From an uncultured Paracoccaceae bacterium (GTDB lineage: Bacteria; Pseudomonadota; Alphaproteobacteria; Rhodobacterales; Rhodobacteraceae): a DNA stretch of 64,000 nucleotides. A model generated the notes under the pieces. The model was not told where the DNA came from, searched no databases, and saw nothing but the letters and a program-made list of their open reading frames with translations. Within the stretch, counting starts at the first letter, position 1. Each line of letters begins with the position of its first letter. Both the position numbers and the translations under genes were made by a program. Positions 19,071 through 27,844 of the stretch are shown in pieces. The DNA is taken from NCBI GenBank assembly GCA_934500835.1, contig CAKSTR010000001.1, positions 372,001 to 436,000 of the forward strand, in the 5' to 3' direction.

Positions 19071-19128
19071 TTTGCAAATCGTTGGCAGATATGGTTGCGC
19101 GAATTGAATATCTGCAAATATTTGCCGA
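19071..19128. promoter_or_regulatory. TTTGCAAA-type boxes upstream of pccB (candidate PccR sites)
   Basis: One exact TTTGCAAA (19071-19078) is followed by a weaker match TTGGCAGA (19082-19089). A second cluster, TCTGCAAATATTTGCC (19111-19126), contains the palindrome GCAAATATTTGC. PccR of Rhodobacter sphaeroides is known to recognise paired TTTGCAAA boxes near pccB; the match here is by motif only. The spacing differs from the published four-base gap. Confidence 0.6.
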
Positions 19129-19176
19129 CCGCCTGGCCCCGCGCTATGCCGGCACCAGTGCTGCAAGGGGGCCATC

Positions 19177-19524
19177 ATGCCGCAGATTCCCGTTCCCGTC
19201 CTGACCATCGGCCTTCTGCTGGCCTCGAATGTCTTCATGACCTTCGCCTGGTATGGCCATCTGAAATGGAAAGCCGCGCCGCTGGCCCTGGTGATCCTGA
19301 TCAGCTGGGGCATCGCCTTCTTCGAATATGTGCTGCAGGTGCCGGCCAATCGCATCGGCCATGGCTATTTCAACGCGGCCCAGCTGAAGACGATCCAAGA
19401 GGTCATCACCCTTTGCGTCTTCGTGCTCTTTTCCTATTTCTACCTGAAAGAGCCGGTGACGATGAAGACGATGATCGGCTTTGCCTTCATCGGGGTGGGC
19501 GCCTGGTTCATCTTCTCCAAATAG
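19177..19524 (+). CDS. DMT family inner-membrane protein (DUF486)
   Basis: A 115-residue protein with four hydrophobic segments (about residues 6-25, 32-52, 73-90 and 96-113). The sequences [35 protein letters not shown] and AWFIFSK are typical of DUF486, a small half-size member of the drug/metabolite transporter group. It presumably dimerises. Substrate unknown. It is divergent from pccB, so the TTTGCAAA boxes lie in the promoter region of both genes. Confidence 0.88.
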   Translation: MPQIPVPVLTIGLLLASNVFMTFAWYGHLKWKAAPLALVILISWGIAFFEYVLQVPANRIGHGYFNAAQLKTIQEVITLCVFVLFSYFYLKEPVTMKTMIGFAFIGVGAWFIFSK

Positions 19525-19565
19525 GCCCCATGGACTTCCGGTACAGGCCCGCATAGCCATTGCCG

Positions 19566-20768
19566 ATGACCAAGGCCCGCTTTCTTGACCGCCGCACGCC
19601 GCCGGTTCTGGCCACGCTTGTGCTGCTGGCCGGGCTTTCTGCGCTGACGATGAACATCTTCCTGCCCTCGCTGCCGCGAATGGCCGTCTGGTTCGGCGTG
19701 CCCTATGCCGTGATGCAGCAATCGGTGCCGCTGTATCTGGTGTTTTCCGCGGCCTTGCAGATCGCAATCGGCCCGCTTGCCGACCGGTTCGGCCGCCGCA
19801 AGGTGCTGTTGTGGTCACTGGGACTGTTCCTGCTGGCTTCCGTCGGCACCCTGATCGCCCCGGACGCCACCACCTTCCTGATCTGCCGCATGGCGCAGGC
19901 GGTGATCGCCTCGGGCATGGCGCTGTCGCGTGCCATCGTCCGCGACATCACCTCGGACGCCGAGGCCGCCAGCATGATCGGCTATGTCACCATGGGCATG
20001 AGCATCGTACCGATGGTCGGTCCGGTGATCGGCGGCTGGCTGGACGACCTGATCGGCTGGCAGGCCAATTTCGCGCTGCTCCTGATCCTTGGGGCCGCCG
20101 TCACGGCGCTGGTCTGGGCCGATCTGGGCGAGACGGCCACCTTGCGCGATGTCTCGGTCCTGGGGCAGCTGCGCGAATATCCCATGCTGCTCGGCTCCTT
20201 GCGGTTCTGGGGCTATGCCGGGGCCGCGGCCTTCTCGTCGGGCTGCTTCTTCGCCTATCTTGGCGGCGCGCCCTTTGTCGGCGATGAGATCTACCACCTT
20301 TCCTCGGCATGGGTCGGATCGCTGTTTGCCCTGACTGCGGTGGGCTACGCGACGGGAAACTTCCTGTCCGGCATGTTCTCTACCCGGATCGGCATGAACC
20401 GCATGATCCTGACCGGCTGCAGTGTCACCACCCTCGGGCTGGCCGTGCTGGCGCTGCTGACCTGGGCCGGGCTTTCAAATTCGGTCGTGTTCTTCGGGCT
20501 GACGATCTTCATGGGGCTTGGCAATGGCATCGCGCTGCCCAATGCCAATGCCGGCATCCTTTCTGTCCGGCCCGAACTTGCCGGCGCCGCCTCGGGACTG
20601 GGCGGGGCGCTGATGATCGGCGGTGGTGCCGCGCTGGCGCATCTGGCCGGCCTGCTCCTGCGCCCCGGATCGACCGAGATGCCTCTGGTTCTGGTCATGC
20701 TCGGCTCGTCGCTGGCCTCGGTTCTGGTTGTGTTGCCGGTGATCCTGCGCAGCACCCGCCTTCATTGA
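19566..20768 (+). CDS. Bcr/CflA-type multidrug efflux MFS transporter
   Basis: A 400-residue, 12-helix major facilitator. The loop 2-3 motif GPLADRFGRRKVLLW is the MFS motif A, and the start helix LLAGLSALTMNIFLPSLPRMA with D/N-x-x-LP is characteristic of the Bcr/CflA drug-H+ antiporters. ATG at 19566 is chosen; a TTG two codons earlier (19560) is an alternative. It exports unknown drugs or metabolites from the cytoplasm using the proton gradient. It follows the DUF486 gene after 41 bp and may share its transcript. Confidence 0.88.
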   Translation: MTKARFLDRRTPPVLATLVLLAGLSALTMNIFLPSLPRMAVWFGVPYAVMQQSVPLYLVFSAALQIAIGPLADRFGRRKVLLWSLGLFLLASVGTLIAPDATTFLICRMAQAVIASGMALSRAIVRDITSDAEAASMIGYVTMGMSIVPMVGPVIGGWLDDLIGWQANFALLLILGAAVTALVWADLGETATLRDVSVLGQLREYPMLLGSLRFWGYAGAAAFSSGCFFAYLGGAPFVGDEIYHLSSAWVGSLFALTAVGYATGNFLSGMFSTRIGMNRMILTGCSVTTLGLAVLALLTWAGLSNSVVFFGLTIFMGLGNGIALPNANAGILSVRPELAGAASGLGGALMIGGGAALAHLAGLLLRPGSTEMPLVLVMLGSSLASVLVVLPVILRSTRLH

Positions 20769-20786
20769 GCCAGGCTTGACGCCAGC

Positions 20787-20814
20787 TTTGCAAAGCCCGT
20801 AAGGATTTTGCAAA
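20787..20814. promoter_or_regulatory. Paired TTTGCAAA boxes upstream of pccR
   Basis: Two exact TTTGCAAA octamers, 20787-20794 and 20807-20814, are 20 bp apart centre to centre (two helical turns), the nearer ending 13 bp before the pccR start. This placement suggests autoregulation by occlusion of the promoter or ribosome loading region. The identity of the binding protein is inferred from the known PccR motif. Confidence 0.68.
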
Positions 20815-20827
20815 GAGAGGCCAGCCG

Positions 20828-22225
20828 ATGCCAGCACAGAAGCTATATGCCGGGGTCAAGCTGCGCGAGATCCGCGGCCGGCTGTCGCTGACCCAAAAGT
20901 CCTTTGCCGACAAGCTGGGCGTCTCGCTGCCCTATCTGAACCAGATGGAGAACAACCACCGCCCGGTTTCGGCCGCGGTCGTGCTGGCGCTGGCGCAGGA
21001 GTTCGGGCTGGACGTGACCGAGTTGACGGTGGGCGAAAGCGAACGCCTTGTCAGCGACATGCGCGAGGCGCTGGCCGATCCGGTCTTTACCGCCGCCGCC
21101 CCGCCCCTGGCCGACCTGCGGCTTGCCGCCTCGAACGCGCCGGCGTTGGCGCGCGCGTTCCTGGACCTGCACCGCGCCTACCGCCAGACCCATGAGCGGC
21201 TGGCCTCTCTGGATGAAGCCCTGGGCCGCGAGGATGCCGCCCTGCGCCCCAGCCCCTGGGAAGAAGTGAGGGACTTCTTTCACTATTGCGACAATTACTT
21301 GGATGCAATCGACCGGGCTGCGGAACATTTCGCTATGTCCGCAAATCCCCGCCGTGACGTAGCAATTCTTGCAGAAGAGTTGCTCAGACGGCAGGGCATC
21401 ACCTTGCACTATTCAGATAATCCGACAATTCGCCGTTTCGATCCCCAGACCCGCCGGCTTGAGATCAGTGCCCGCGCCCTGGGGCCGACCCGGCGGTTTC
21501 AGCTGCTGCACCAGCTGGCCCTGATCACCCAGGATGAACTGCTGGAAGCCACTCTGGACCTGGCCCGCTTCTCCACCCCCGAAGCGCGCGACATCGCCAA
21601 GATCGGGCTGGCGAATTACTTCGCCGGCGCGGCCCTCCTGCCCTATCGCGCCTTTCAGGACGCCACCCGCGAGACCCGCTATGACCTTGAAAGGCTGGCC
21701 GATATCTTCGGCGCCAGCGTGGAACAGGTGGCGCACCGGCTCTCGACGCTGCAAAGACCGGGCGCCAAGGGCATCCCCTTTTTCTTCGTCCGCGTCGATC
21801 AGGCGGGCACCATCACCAAGCGCCATTCTGCCACCCGCCTGCAATTTGCCCGTTTCGGCGGTGCCTGCCCGTTGTGGAACGTCCACGCCGCCTTCGAGAC
21901 ACCCGGGAAATTCCTGCGCCAGCTGGCGGAAACCCCCGATGGCGTGCGCTATCTCTGCCTTGCCCGCGACGTATCGAAGCCCGCCGGCGCCTATCTCGCC
22001 CCGGTCCGCCGCTACGCGATCTGCCTTGGCTGCGAGGTGCAGCATGCGCATGAACTGGTGTATTCCGACGGTCTCGACCTGAAGGGCCGCTTCGAGCCCA
22101 TCGGCATCTCTTGCCGGATATGCGAGCGGCGGGACTGCCATCAAAGGTCGGTCCCGCCGCTGGAGCGTCGGCTGAAGGTCGATCCCGACAGGCGCGGCCT
22201 TCTGCCCTATGAAATCGCCGATTAG
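20828..22225 (+). CDS. pccR: Short-chain acyl-CoA responsive regulator PccR (ScfR family)
   Basis: A 465-residue transcription factor. Residues ~10-65 form an XRE-type helix-turn-helix (KLREIRGRLSLTQKSFADKLGVS). The rest matches the ScfR arrangement: a degenerate ImmA/IrrE-like peptidase region near 225-260 where the zinc-binding HExxH is not conserved (LLHQLALITQDELLEA), and a C-terminal cysteine-rich domain (LGCEVQHAHE, CRICERRDCHQRS). In R. sphaeroides PccR senses acyl-CoA and activates propionyl-CoA carboxylase. GAGAGG precedes the ATG. Two TTTGCAAA boxes overlap its promoter. Its stop overlaps the convergent DUF465 gene by 4 bp. Confidence 0.93.
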   Translation: MPAQKLYAGVKLREIRGRLSLTQKSFADKLGVSLPYLNQMENNHRPVSAAVVLALAQEFGLDVTELTVGESERLVSDMREALADPVFTAAAPPLADLRLAASNAPALARAFLDLHRAYRQTHERLASLDEALGREDAALRPSPWEEVRDFFHYCDNYLDAIDRAAEHFAMSANPRRDVAILAEELLRRQGITLHYSDNPTIRRFDPQTRRLEISARALGPTRRFQLLHQLALITQDELLEATLDLARFSTPEARDIAKIGLANYFAGAALLPYRAFQDATRETRYDLERLADIFGASVEQVAHRLSTLQRPGAKGIPFFFVRVDQAGTITKRHSATRLQFARFGGACPLWNVHAAFETPGKFLRQLAETPDGVRYLCLARDVSKPAGAYLAPVRRYAICLGCEVQHAHELVYSDGLDLKGRFEPIGISCRICERRDCHQRSVPPLERRLKVDPDRRGLLPYEIAD

Positions 22226-22458
22226 GCCCGAAGCATCCGGGCAATCTCGTCCTTCAGGCGCGAGCGTTGGCGGCGCAGCCCTTCCTCATCCTCTTCGGTG
22301 ATCAGGTCCAGCCTGCTTTCGGCCCGGTGAACCTTGTCGTTCACGGCGTCATAGTCTTCCAACAGCTTGGCGAAACGCCCGTTGGATACCTTCAGCTCGG
22401 TGATCTTCTCGGCATCGCCCGGGAATTCTTCCTGCAGGGTGTGCGGTGTATTTGACAT
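22222..22458 (-). CDS. DUF465 (YdcH-like) small coiled-coil protein
   Basis: A 78-residue helical protein beginning MSNTPHTLQEEFPGDAEKI. The central pattern FAKLLEDYDAVNDKVHRAE is the typical DUF465/YdcH helix, with a second helix EEGLRRQRSRLKDEIARML. It has no signal peptide. The function is unknown throughout the family. GAAGGAGAG precedes the ATG at a good distance. It is convergent with pccR. Confidence 0.88.
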   Translation of the reverse strand: MSNTPHTLQEEFPGDAEKITELKVSNGRFAKLLEDYDAVNDKVHRAESRLDLITEEDEEGLRRQRSRLKDEIARMLRA

Positions 22459-22523
22459 TCAACTCTCCTTCTTTACCGCCCTATTCTAGCAGGCAGGGAA
22501 AAGCTGACTTTGACACTGATCAA

Positions 22524-24173
22524 TCAACGCTGCGCGGTGCGCCAACCGGGGTTTATCCAGGGCTCCACATTCAGCGCCGGCAAGGGCGTGCGGCCAAGGA
22601 TATGATCCGCCGCCTTCTCGGCGCACATGATCGTGGGGCCGTTCAGGTTGCCATTGGTGACCTGCGGGAAGATCGAGCTGTCTGCAACGCGCAAACCTTC
22701 CACCCCGATCACCCGGCATTCCGGGTCCACCACCGCCATCGGATCGCTTGCGCGCCCCATCCGGCAGGTTCCGCACGGGTGATAGGCGCTTTCGACATGG
22801 TCGCGCAGGAAATCGTCCAGCTCGGCATCGGTCTGGGCCGCCGCACCGGGCTGGATCTCGGATTTCACGAAGGGCTTCATGGCGTCCTGCGCGAAAACCT
22901 CGCGCGTCAGGCGGATGCAGCTGCGGAAATCCTCCCAGTCCGACGGATCGGACATGTAGTTGAAGCGGATCACGGGCGCATCCTCGGGCCGGGCCGAACG
23001 CAGGGTGACGGACCCGCGCGACTTCGACCGCATCGGCCCGACGTGGACCTGGAAGCCATGCCCGCCGGCCGCCGCCTTGCCGTCATAGCGCACCGCGATC
23101 GGCAGGAAGTGATACTGGATGTCGGGATATTCGACCCCCGGCTTCGAGCGGATGAAGGCACAGGCCTCGAACTGGTTCGAGGCGCCAAGGCCGCCGCCGG
23201 TCAACAGCCATTGCGCACCGACCCAGGCCTTGCCGAACAGGTTCCAGTATTTGTACAGCGTCACCGGCTGTGCGGCCGCAAATTGCATATAGATTTCAAG
23301 GTGATCCTGCAGATTCGCCCCGACGCCGGGCCGATCGGCCAGAACCTCGATCCCGTGTTCGCGCAATTGATCAGCCGGGCCGATGCCGGAAAGCATCAAC
23401 AGCTTGGGCGAGTTGATCGAAGAGGCGGCGATGATCACCTCACGCGCCGCACGGATCACCTTGCGTCCGGCGCGTGTGTCGACCTCTACCCCCACGGCGC
23501 GCTTGCCCTCCATCACGACGCGACGGGCGAATCCGCGCGTGACATGGACATTGCCGCCCGCAATGGCCGGCTTCAGATAGGCATTGGCGGCGGACCAGCG
23601 GCGGCCCTTCCAGATCGTCGCCTCCATCGGGCCGAAGCCCTCTTGCTGCTCGCCATTGTAATCGGCGGTCACCGGATAGCCGGCCTGTCGGCCGCTTTCG
23701 ATGAAGGCGCTGAACAAGGGATTGGAGCGCGGCCCGCGGGTGATGTGCAGCGGACCATCCGAGCCGCGCCATTCCGGCCCCTGCCCGCCGTGGCTGTGCT
23801 CCATCCGCTTGAAATACGGCAGCACATCGGCAAAGCGCCAGCCGTCCGCCCCCATCTCGGCCCAGGTGTCGTAATCGCGGGCGTGGCCGCGGACATAGAC
23901 CATGCCGTTGATGCTGGAGGACCCGCCGATCACCTTGCCGCGCGGAGTGGCAAGGCGCCGACCAGCCAGGTAAGGCTCTGGCTCGGACTGAAAGCCCCAA
24001 TCGTAGATGCCCATGTTCATCGGATAGGACAGCGCGCCCGGCATCTGGATGAAGGGGCCGGCATCCGAACCGCCGGTCTCGATGACCACGACGCGCCGCC
24101 CGGCCTCGGCCAGACGGTAGGCGATGGCGCAGCCGGCCGATCCAGCACCTACGATGACATAATCGGCGCTCAT
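22524..24173 (-). CDS. betA: Choline dehydrogenase (GMC oxidoreductase)
   Basis: A 549-residue FAD-dependent GMC enzyme. The N-terminal dinucleotide-binding motif is [17 protein letters not shown] signature 1 is near [18 protein letters not shown] (residues ~75-95) and signature 2 is near [19 protein letters not shown]. The C-terminal catalytic segment contains [10 protein letters not shown] and a later NGNLNGPT. These match BetA, which oxidises choline to betaine aldehyde at the membrane and can take the aldehyde to glycine betaine. It is third in the betI-lyase-betA operon, overlapping the lyase by 4 bp, and opposite choXWV. No betB is present. Confidence 0.93.
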   Translation of the reverse strand: MSADYVIVGAGSAGCAIAYRLAEAGRRVVVIETGGSDAGPFIQMPGALSYPMNMGIYDWGFQSEPEPYLAGRRLATPRGKVIGGSSSINGMVYVRGHARDYDTWAEMGADGWRFADVLPYFKRMEHSHGGQGPEWRGSDGPLHITRGPRSNPLFSAFIESGRQAGYPVTADYNGEQQEGFGPMEATIWKGRRWSAANAYLKPAIAGGNVHVTRGFARRVVMEGKRAVGVEVDTRAGRKVIRAAREVIIAASSINSPKLLMLSGIGPADQLREHGIEVLADRPGVGANLQDHLEIYMQFAAAQPVTLYKYWNLFGKAWVGAQWLLTGGGLGASNQFEACAFIRSKPGVEYPDIQYHFLPIAVRYDGKAAAGGHGFQVHVGPMRSKSRGSVTLRSARPEDAPVIRFNYMSDPSDWEDFRSCIRLTREVFAQDAMKPFVKSEIQPGAAAQTDAELDDFLRDHVESAYHPCGTCRMGRASDPMAVVDPECRVIGVEGLRVADSSIFPQVTNGNLNGPTIMCAEKAADHILGRTPLPALNVEPWINPGWRTAQR

Positions 24174-25165
24174 TGCAGCAATCCCTTCGCGTCCTGCACG
24201 ATCTCTGCAAAGCGCGAGAAGGGGATGTTGCCCCCGCTCGCCATCACCAGAACCACCTTGTCCTTCACCGGCACCTGCCCCGCCAGAACCGCGGCCAAGG
24301 CGACGGCACCCGAGGGTTCAAGCACCAGCTTCAACTCTTCGAAGGCCACGCGCATGGCATGGGCGACCTGGGCATCGCTGACCGTCACCCCCTGCACGCC
24401 CGCCGCCTGGCAGGCTGCAAAGGGGGCGACCCCGGGCATGGTGGCCTGCAAGGCATCGCAGATCGTGACGCCGCCGGCGGCCTTGACCCGCTGGCCGGCG
24501 GCAAGGGACTGTCCCATGCCGTCATAGCCCGCCGGCTCTGCCGCGCGGATTTCGGCCAGCGGATTGGCCGCCCGCACTGCCAGCGCCGTACCACCCATCA
24601 GCCCGCCGCCCCCTACGGGCGAGACCGCCACATCGGGCGCACACCCCATCTGCGCCATCGCCTCAAGCGCCGCACCACCCTGCCCCGCCACGATGCGCGG
24701 ATCATCGAAGGGATGCAGGAGCGTGAGGCCGCCCTGCGCCGCCAGTTCGGCCGCAAGCGCCGAGGCCACCTCTTCGCGGGGCCGGTCGCCGTGATGCGAC
24801 AGCACCACCCTTGCCCCGAAACCCTCGGTCGCCAGCCGCTTCATCGCGGGGGCGTCCTCGGGCATCACGATGGTCACAGGCACGCCCATCTCGCGCCCGG
24901 CCAGCGCAAGGCCCTGGGCGAAGTTGCCGGAGGAATAGGCGATCACGCCACGGGCACGTTCTTCGCCCGTCAGGGCGCAAAGCCGCCAATAGGCGCCACG
25001 CAGCTTGAACGAGCCTGCCCGTTGCAGGCTTTCGGCCTTGATGCAAAGCCGCGCCGCACCGGTCGCGCGGGTCAAGGATTCGCTTTCCAGAAGCGGGGTT
25101 TCGCGGGCGACGACGCGGGTTGCCGCCTGTGCTGCGGCCAGATCTTCGGGAATTGGCAGGGTCAT
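24170..25165 (-). CDS. PLP-dependent threonine/serine dehydratase-like enzyme
   Basis: A 331-residue fold-type II PLP enzyme. The PLP lysine lies in [13 protein letters not shown] (about residue 52); the substrate/carboxylate loop is [14 protein letters not shown] and the phosphate-binding glycine loop is [19 protein letters not shown] closes the C-terminus. It has no regulatory ACT domain, so it resembles catabolic threonine/serine ammonia-lyase, serine racemase or hydroxyectoine EutB-type enzymes. ATG at 25165 overlaps the betI stop (ATGA) and its own stop overlaps betA, so it is embedded in the choline operon. A role in using serine made from betaine-derived glycine is an inference. Confidence 0.85.
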   Translation of the reverse strand: MTLPIPEDLAAAQAATRVVARETPLLESESLTRATGAARLCIKAESLQRAGSFKLRGAYWRLCALTGEERARGVIAYSSGNFAQGLALAGREMGVPVTIVMPEDAPAMKRLATEGFGARVVLSHHGDRPREEVASALAAELAAQGGLTLLHPFDDPRIVAGQGGAALEAMAQMGCAPDVAVSPVGGGGLMGGTALAVRAANPLAEIRAAEPAGYDGMGQSLAAGQRVKAAGGVTICDALQATMPGVAPFAACQAAGVQGVTVSDAQVAHAMRVAFEELKLVLEPSGAVALAAVLAGQVPVKDKVVLVMASGGNIPFSRFAEIVQDAKGLLQ

Positions 25166-25773
25166 GCGCTGGCCTTTGAAACACTGGTCTTTGGCGCGAG
25201 GCATTTCAGCTCTGCCTCAAGATAGGACAGGGCCATGGCGACAGCGGCGCCCCCATCCGGCGCACCGGTCTTCAGCACCTCGCGCAGATAAAGCCCGTCG
25301 ATCAGCGCCGCCAGCCCTTCGGCCACACGCGGCGCATCCTCCCCCGCCAGATCGCGCAGGGCGGAAATGAGGTTTGAGCGCAAACGCCTCTGATAGACTG
25401 CCAGAAGCCGTTTCGCCTCGGGCACGGTCTGGGCCAGAACCCAGAAGTTCAGCCAGGCCCCGACCGCCTCGCGCCGGAAGTTGCTGGGGCTGAAGCTGGC
25501 ACAGAGAATCGCTCGGATACGTCCCTGCCTGCCTTCGGCCACAGAAAGCGCGCCCCGCACCTCGGCACCATAGACCGTCAGGATGTGGCGCATCGCCGCC
25601 AGGAACATGTCTTCCTTCGAGCCGAAGTAGTGATGCGCCAGGGCAGGCGACATCCCGGCCCGCCTGGCGATCTGGCTGACCGTCACATCCAGTGACCCGG
25701 TGCGCCCGATCTCGACGATCGTGGCTTTCACCAAGGCGGCCTTGCGGATAGGCTCCATCCCAAGCTTCGGCAT
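25162..25773 (-). CDS. betI: Choline-responsive repressor BetI
   Basis: A 203-residue TetR-family repressor. The helix-turn-helix lies at about residues 28-52 (TVSQIARRAGMSPALAHHYFGSKEDM) and the ligand domain contains the BetI-typical GAWLNFWVLAQ and ALIDGLYLRE. It represses choline genes until choline is present. The start MPKLGMEPIRKAALVKATI matches BetI N-termini. It is the first gene of the leftward operon and diverges from choX, with a perfect palindrome between them at 25822-25835. Confidence 0.94.
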   Translation of the reverse strand: MPKLGMEPIRKAALVKATIVEIGRTGSLDVTVSQIARRAGMSPALAHHYFGSKEDMFLAAMRHILTVYGAEVRGALSVAEGRQGRIRAILCASFSPSNFRREAVGAWLNFWVLAQTVPEAKRLLAVYQRRLRSNLISALRDLAGEDAPRVAEGLAALIDGLYLREVLKTGAPDGGAAVAMALSYLEAELKCLAPKTSVSKASA

Positions 25774-25821
25774 CTCTTCGGCTCAACAAAACTCTTGCCA
25801 AACCGACGAAGCACGAAGTTT

Positions 25822-25835
25822 ATTGACTCGTCAAT
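25822..25835. promoter_or_regulatory. Candidate BetI operator
   Basis: The palindrome ATTGACTCGTCAAT has 6-bp arms around TC. It lies in the 86-bp gap between the divergent betI and choX starts, 25 bp before choX and 48 bp from betI. The position and TTGA/TCAA half-sites fit known BetI operators, so one site could control both directions. Confidence 0.72.
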
Positions 25836-25859
25836 CAACAAAAAACCCGGGGAGCTTCC

Positions 25860-26789
25860 ATGACCATCCGTGCCGCGCTTCTGACCACCGCCGTCACCTT
25901 CGCCCTGTCCGGTTCGGCCTTTGCCGAGGGCTGCGACAAGATCATCTTCTCGGACGTGGGCTGGACCGACATCACCGCCACCACGGCCGCCACCACCCTG
26001 GTGCTGAACGCACTTGGCTATGAGACCGAAACCAAGGTTCTGGCCGTGCCAGTGACCTATACCGGCCTGGCCGAGGGCGATATCGACGTCTTCCTTGGCA
26101 ACTGGATGCCGACGATGGAGGCCGACATCGCCCCCTACCGCGAGGCCGGCACCGTCGACACCGTGCGCACCAACCTTGAGGGCGCCAAGTACACCCTTGC
26201 CACCAACGAGGCCGGCGCTGCCCTTGGCATCAAGGATTTCAAGGACATCGCCGCCCACAAGGACGCGCTGGACTCTTCGATCTATGGGATCGAGCCGGGC
26301 AATGACGGCAACCGGCTGATCTCGGACATGATCTCGTCGGGGCCCTTCGGGCTGGACGGGTTCTCGGTTGTGGAATCCTCGGAACAGGGCATGCTGGCCG
26401 AGGTTGCCAACAAGGATGGCGAAGGCAAGCCCATCGTCTTCCTTGGCTGGGAGCCGCATCCGATGAACGCCAACTTCAAGATGACCTACCTGACCGGCGG
26501 CGACGACTATTTCGGCCCGAACTTCGGCGGGGCAATCGTGGCCACCAACACCCGCGCCGGCTATGTCGCGGAATGCCCGAATCAGGGCAAGTTCCTGCAG
26601 AACCTCGTTTTCTCGCTGCCCATGGAGAATGAGATCATGGGCGCGATCCTGAACGACGGCACCGACCCGGAAGCCGCCGCCAAGGCCTGGCTTGCCGCCA
26701 ACCCCGCCGCGTGGGAGGCTTGGCTGGAGGGCGTGACCACCAAGGATGGCGGCGACGCCAAGGCCGCGGTCGCAGCCGCGCTGCAATGA
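25860..26789 (+). CDS. choX: Choline ABC transporter periplasmic binding protein
   Basis: A 309-residue substrate-binding protein. Signal peptide MTIRAALLTTAVTFALSGSAFA is cleaved before EGCDK. The mature part has the quaternary-ammonium pattern DVGWTDITATTAATTLVLNALGYE, FLGNWMPTMEADIAPYR and FLGWEPHPMNANF, supplying the aromatic box that binds trimethylammonium groups. It delivers choline to ChoW/ChoV. A strong shine-dalgarno is not obvious (GGGGAGC precedes the ATG). A hairpin between choX and choW probably lets choX be made in excess over the membrane parts. Confidence 0.95.
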   Translation: MTIRAALLTTAVTFALSGSAFAEGCDKIIFSDVGWTDITATTAATTLVLNALGYETETKVLAVPVTYTGLAEGDIDVFLGNWMPTMEADIAPYREAGTVDTVRTNLEGAKYTLATNEAGAALGIKDFKDIAAHKDALDSSIYGIEPGNDGNRLISDMISSGPFGLDGFSVVESSEQGMLAEVANKDGEGKPIVFLGWEPHPMNANFKMTYLTGGDDYFGPNFGGAIVATNTRAGYVAECPNQGKFLQNLVFSLPMENEIMGAILNDGTDPEAAAKAWLAANPAAWEAWLEGVTTKDGGDAKAAVAAALQ

Positions 26790-26799
26790 CCTGACCCAG

Positions 26800-26833
26800 G
26801 GCCCCGGTCGCAACAACTGACCGGGGCCTTTCT
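26800..26833 (+). terminator. Hairpin between choX and choW (partial terminator/mRNA stabiliser)
   Basis: A perfect 10-bp stem, GGCCCCGGTC (26800-26809) and GACCGGGGCC (26819-26828), with a 9-base loop, is followed by TTTCTCT. Being inside an operon, it probably reduces downstream transcription or protects the choX message rather than ending the operon. Confidence 0.7.
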
Positions 26834-26851
26834 CTGTGTCGGGGGACAGGC

Positions 26852-27844
26852 ATGAGCATTCTGAGCGATTTTCTGACGGACGGACGGATTCCCATCGGAC
26901 CGCTGGCCAAGGCGCTGTTCGACTGGCTGAAGAATTTCAAGCCGGCGTTCAAGGCCTTCGGCGATGCCACCAAGGCCGCCATCGAAGGGCTGACCGATAT
27001 TCTGCAATCCCTGCCGCTGGACATTCTGGTGCTGGCGGTTGCCGTGCTGGCGCTGGCAATCCTTGGCCGGATGCGGGAAATGGCGATCGCGATGGCTGTG
27101 GGGCTGCTGGCGATCTTCGCGCTTCGGCTGGGCGGGGTGGCGCTGCCCGAACTGCCCAAAGCGGTTGCCCCCTACATCCTGATCGCTCTTTTCGTTGCGC
27201 TGACATGGGTGATCCAGCGGCGCTGGCAACCTTGCGCGATCGTGGCGCTTGGCTTCCTTTTCATCATGAACCAGGGCTACTGGAAGGAAACCACCGAGAC
27301 CTTGGCGCTGGTCGCCTTCGTCTGTGGCATCTGCATGGTGATCGGGGTGCCCGTGGGCGTCGCGGCGGCACATCGGCCGCGCCTCTTCCAGACCATGCAG
27401 CCGGTGCTGGACCTGATGCAGACCCTGCCCGCGCCGGTCTACCTGATTCCCTTCGTCATCCTCTTCGGCATCGGGCTGGTGCCTGCACTTTTCGCCTCGA
27501 TCATCTTCGTTGTGCCGGCCTCGATCCGGCTGACCCATCTCGGGGTATCCTCCACACCCATGGCGCTGAAAGAGGCGGCGACCGCCTTCGGCTCCACCGA
27601 CCGGCAACTGCTGTGGAAGGTCGAGTTGCCTTGGGCCTTCCCGCAGATCATGGCCGGGCTGAACCAGACCATCATGCTGTCGCTGTCCATGGTGGTGATC
27701 TCGGCCTGGGTCGGTGCTGCGGGTCTTGGGGTGCCAGTGGTCAAGGCACTGAACCAGGTGCGGCCCGATCTGGGCTTTGAATCCGGCTCGGTCATCGTGG
27801 CGCTGGCCATCCTTCTGGACCGGATGCTGAGGGTGTCGAAATGA
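26852..27844 (+). CDS. choW: Choline ABC transporter permease
   Basis: A 330-residue inner-membrane permease of the ProW/OpuAB type. Multiple hydrophobic segments begin near residue 48. The cytoplasmic coupling loop is seen near residues 240-260 (EAATAFGSTDRQLLWKVELPWA), and QTLPAPVYLIPFVILFGIG is characteristic of quaternary-amine permeases. GGGGGACAGGC precedes ATG. The stop overlaps the choV start (ATGA), giving coupled synthesis with the ATPase. Confidence 0.94.
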   Translation: MSILSDFLTDGRIPIGPLAKALFDWLKNFKPAFKAFGDATKAAIEGLTDILQSLPLDILVLAVAVLALAILGRMREMAIAMAVGLLAIFALRLGGVALPELPKAVAPYILIALFVALTWVIQRRWQPCAIVALGFLFIMNQGYWKETTETLALVAFVCGICMVIGVPVGVAAAHRPRLFQTMQPVLDLMQTLPAPVYLIPFVILFGIGLVPALFASIIFVVPASIRLTHLGVSSTPMALKEAATAFGSTDRQLLWKVELPWAFPQIMAGLNQTIMLSLSMVVISAWVGAAGLGVPVVKALNQVRPDLGFESGSVIVALAILLDRMLRVSK

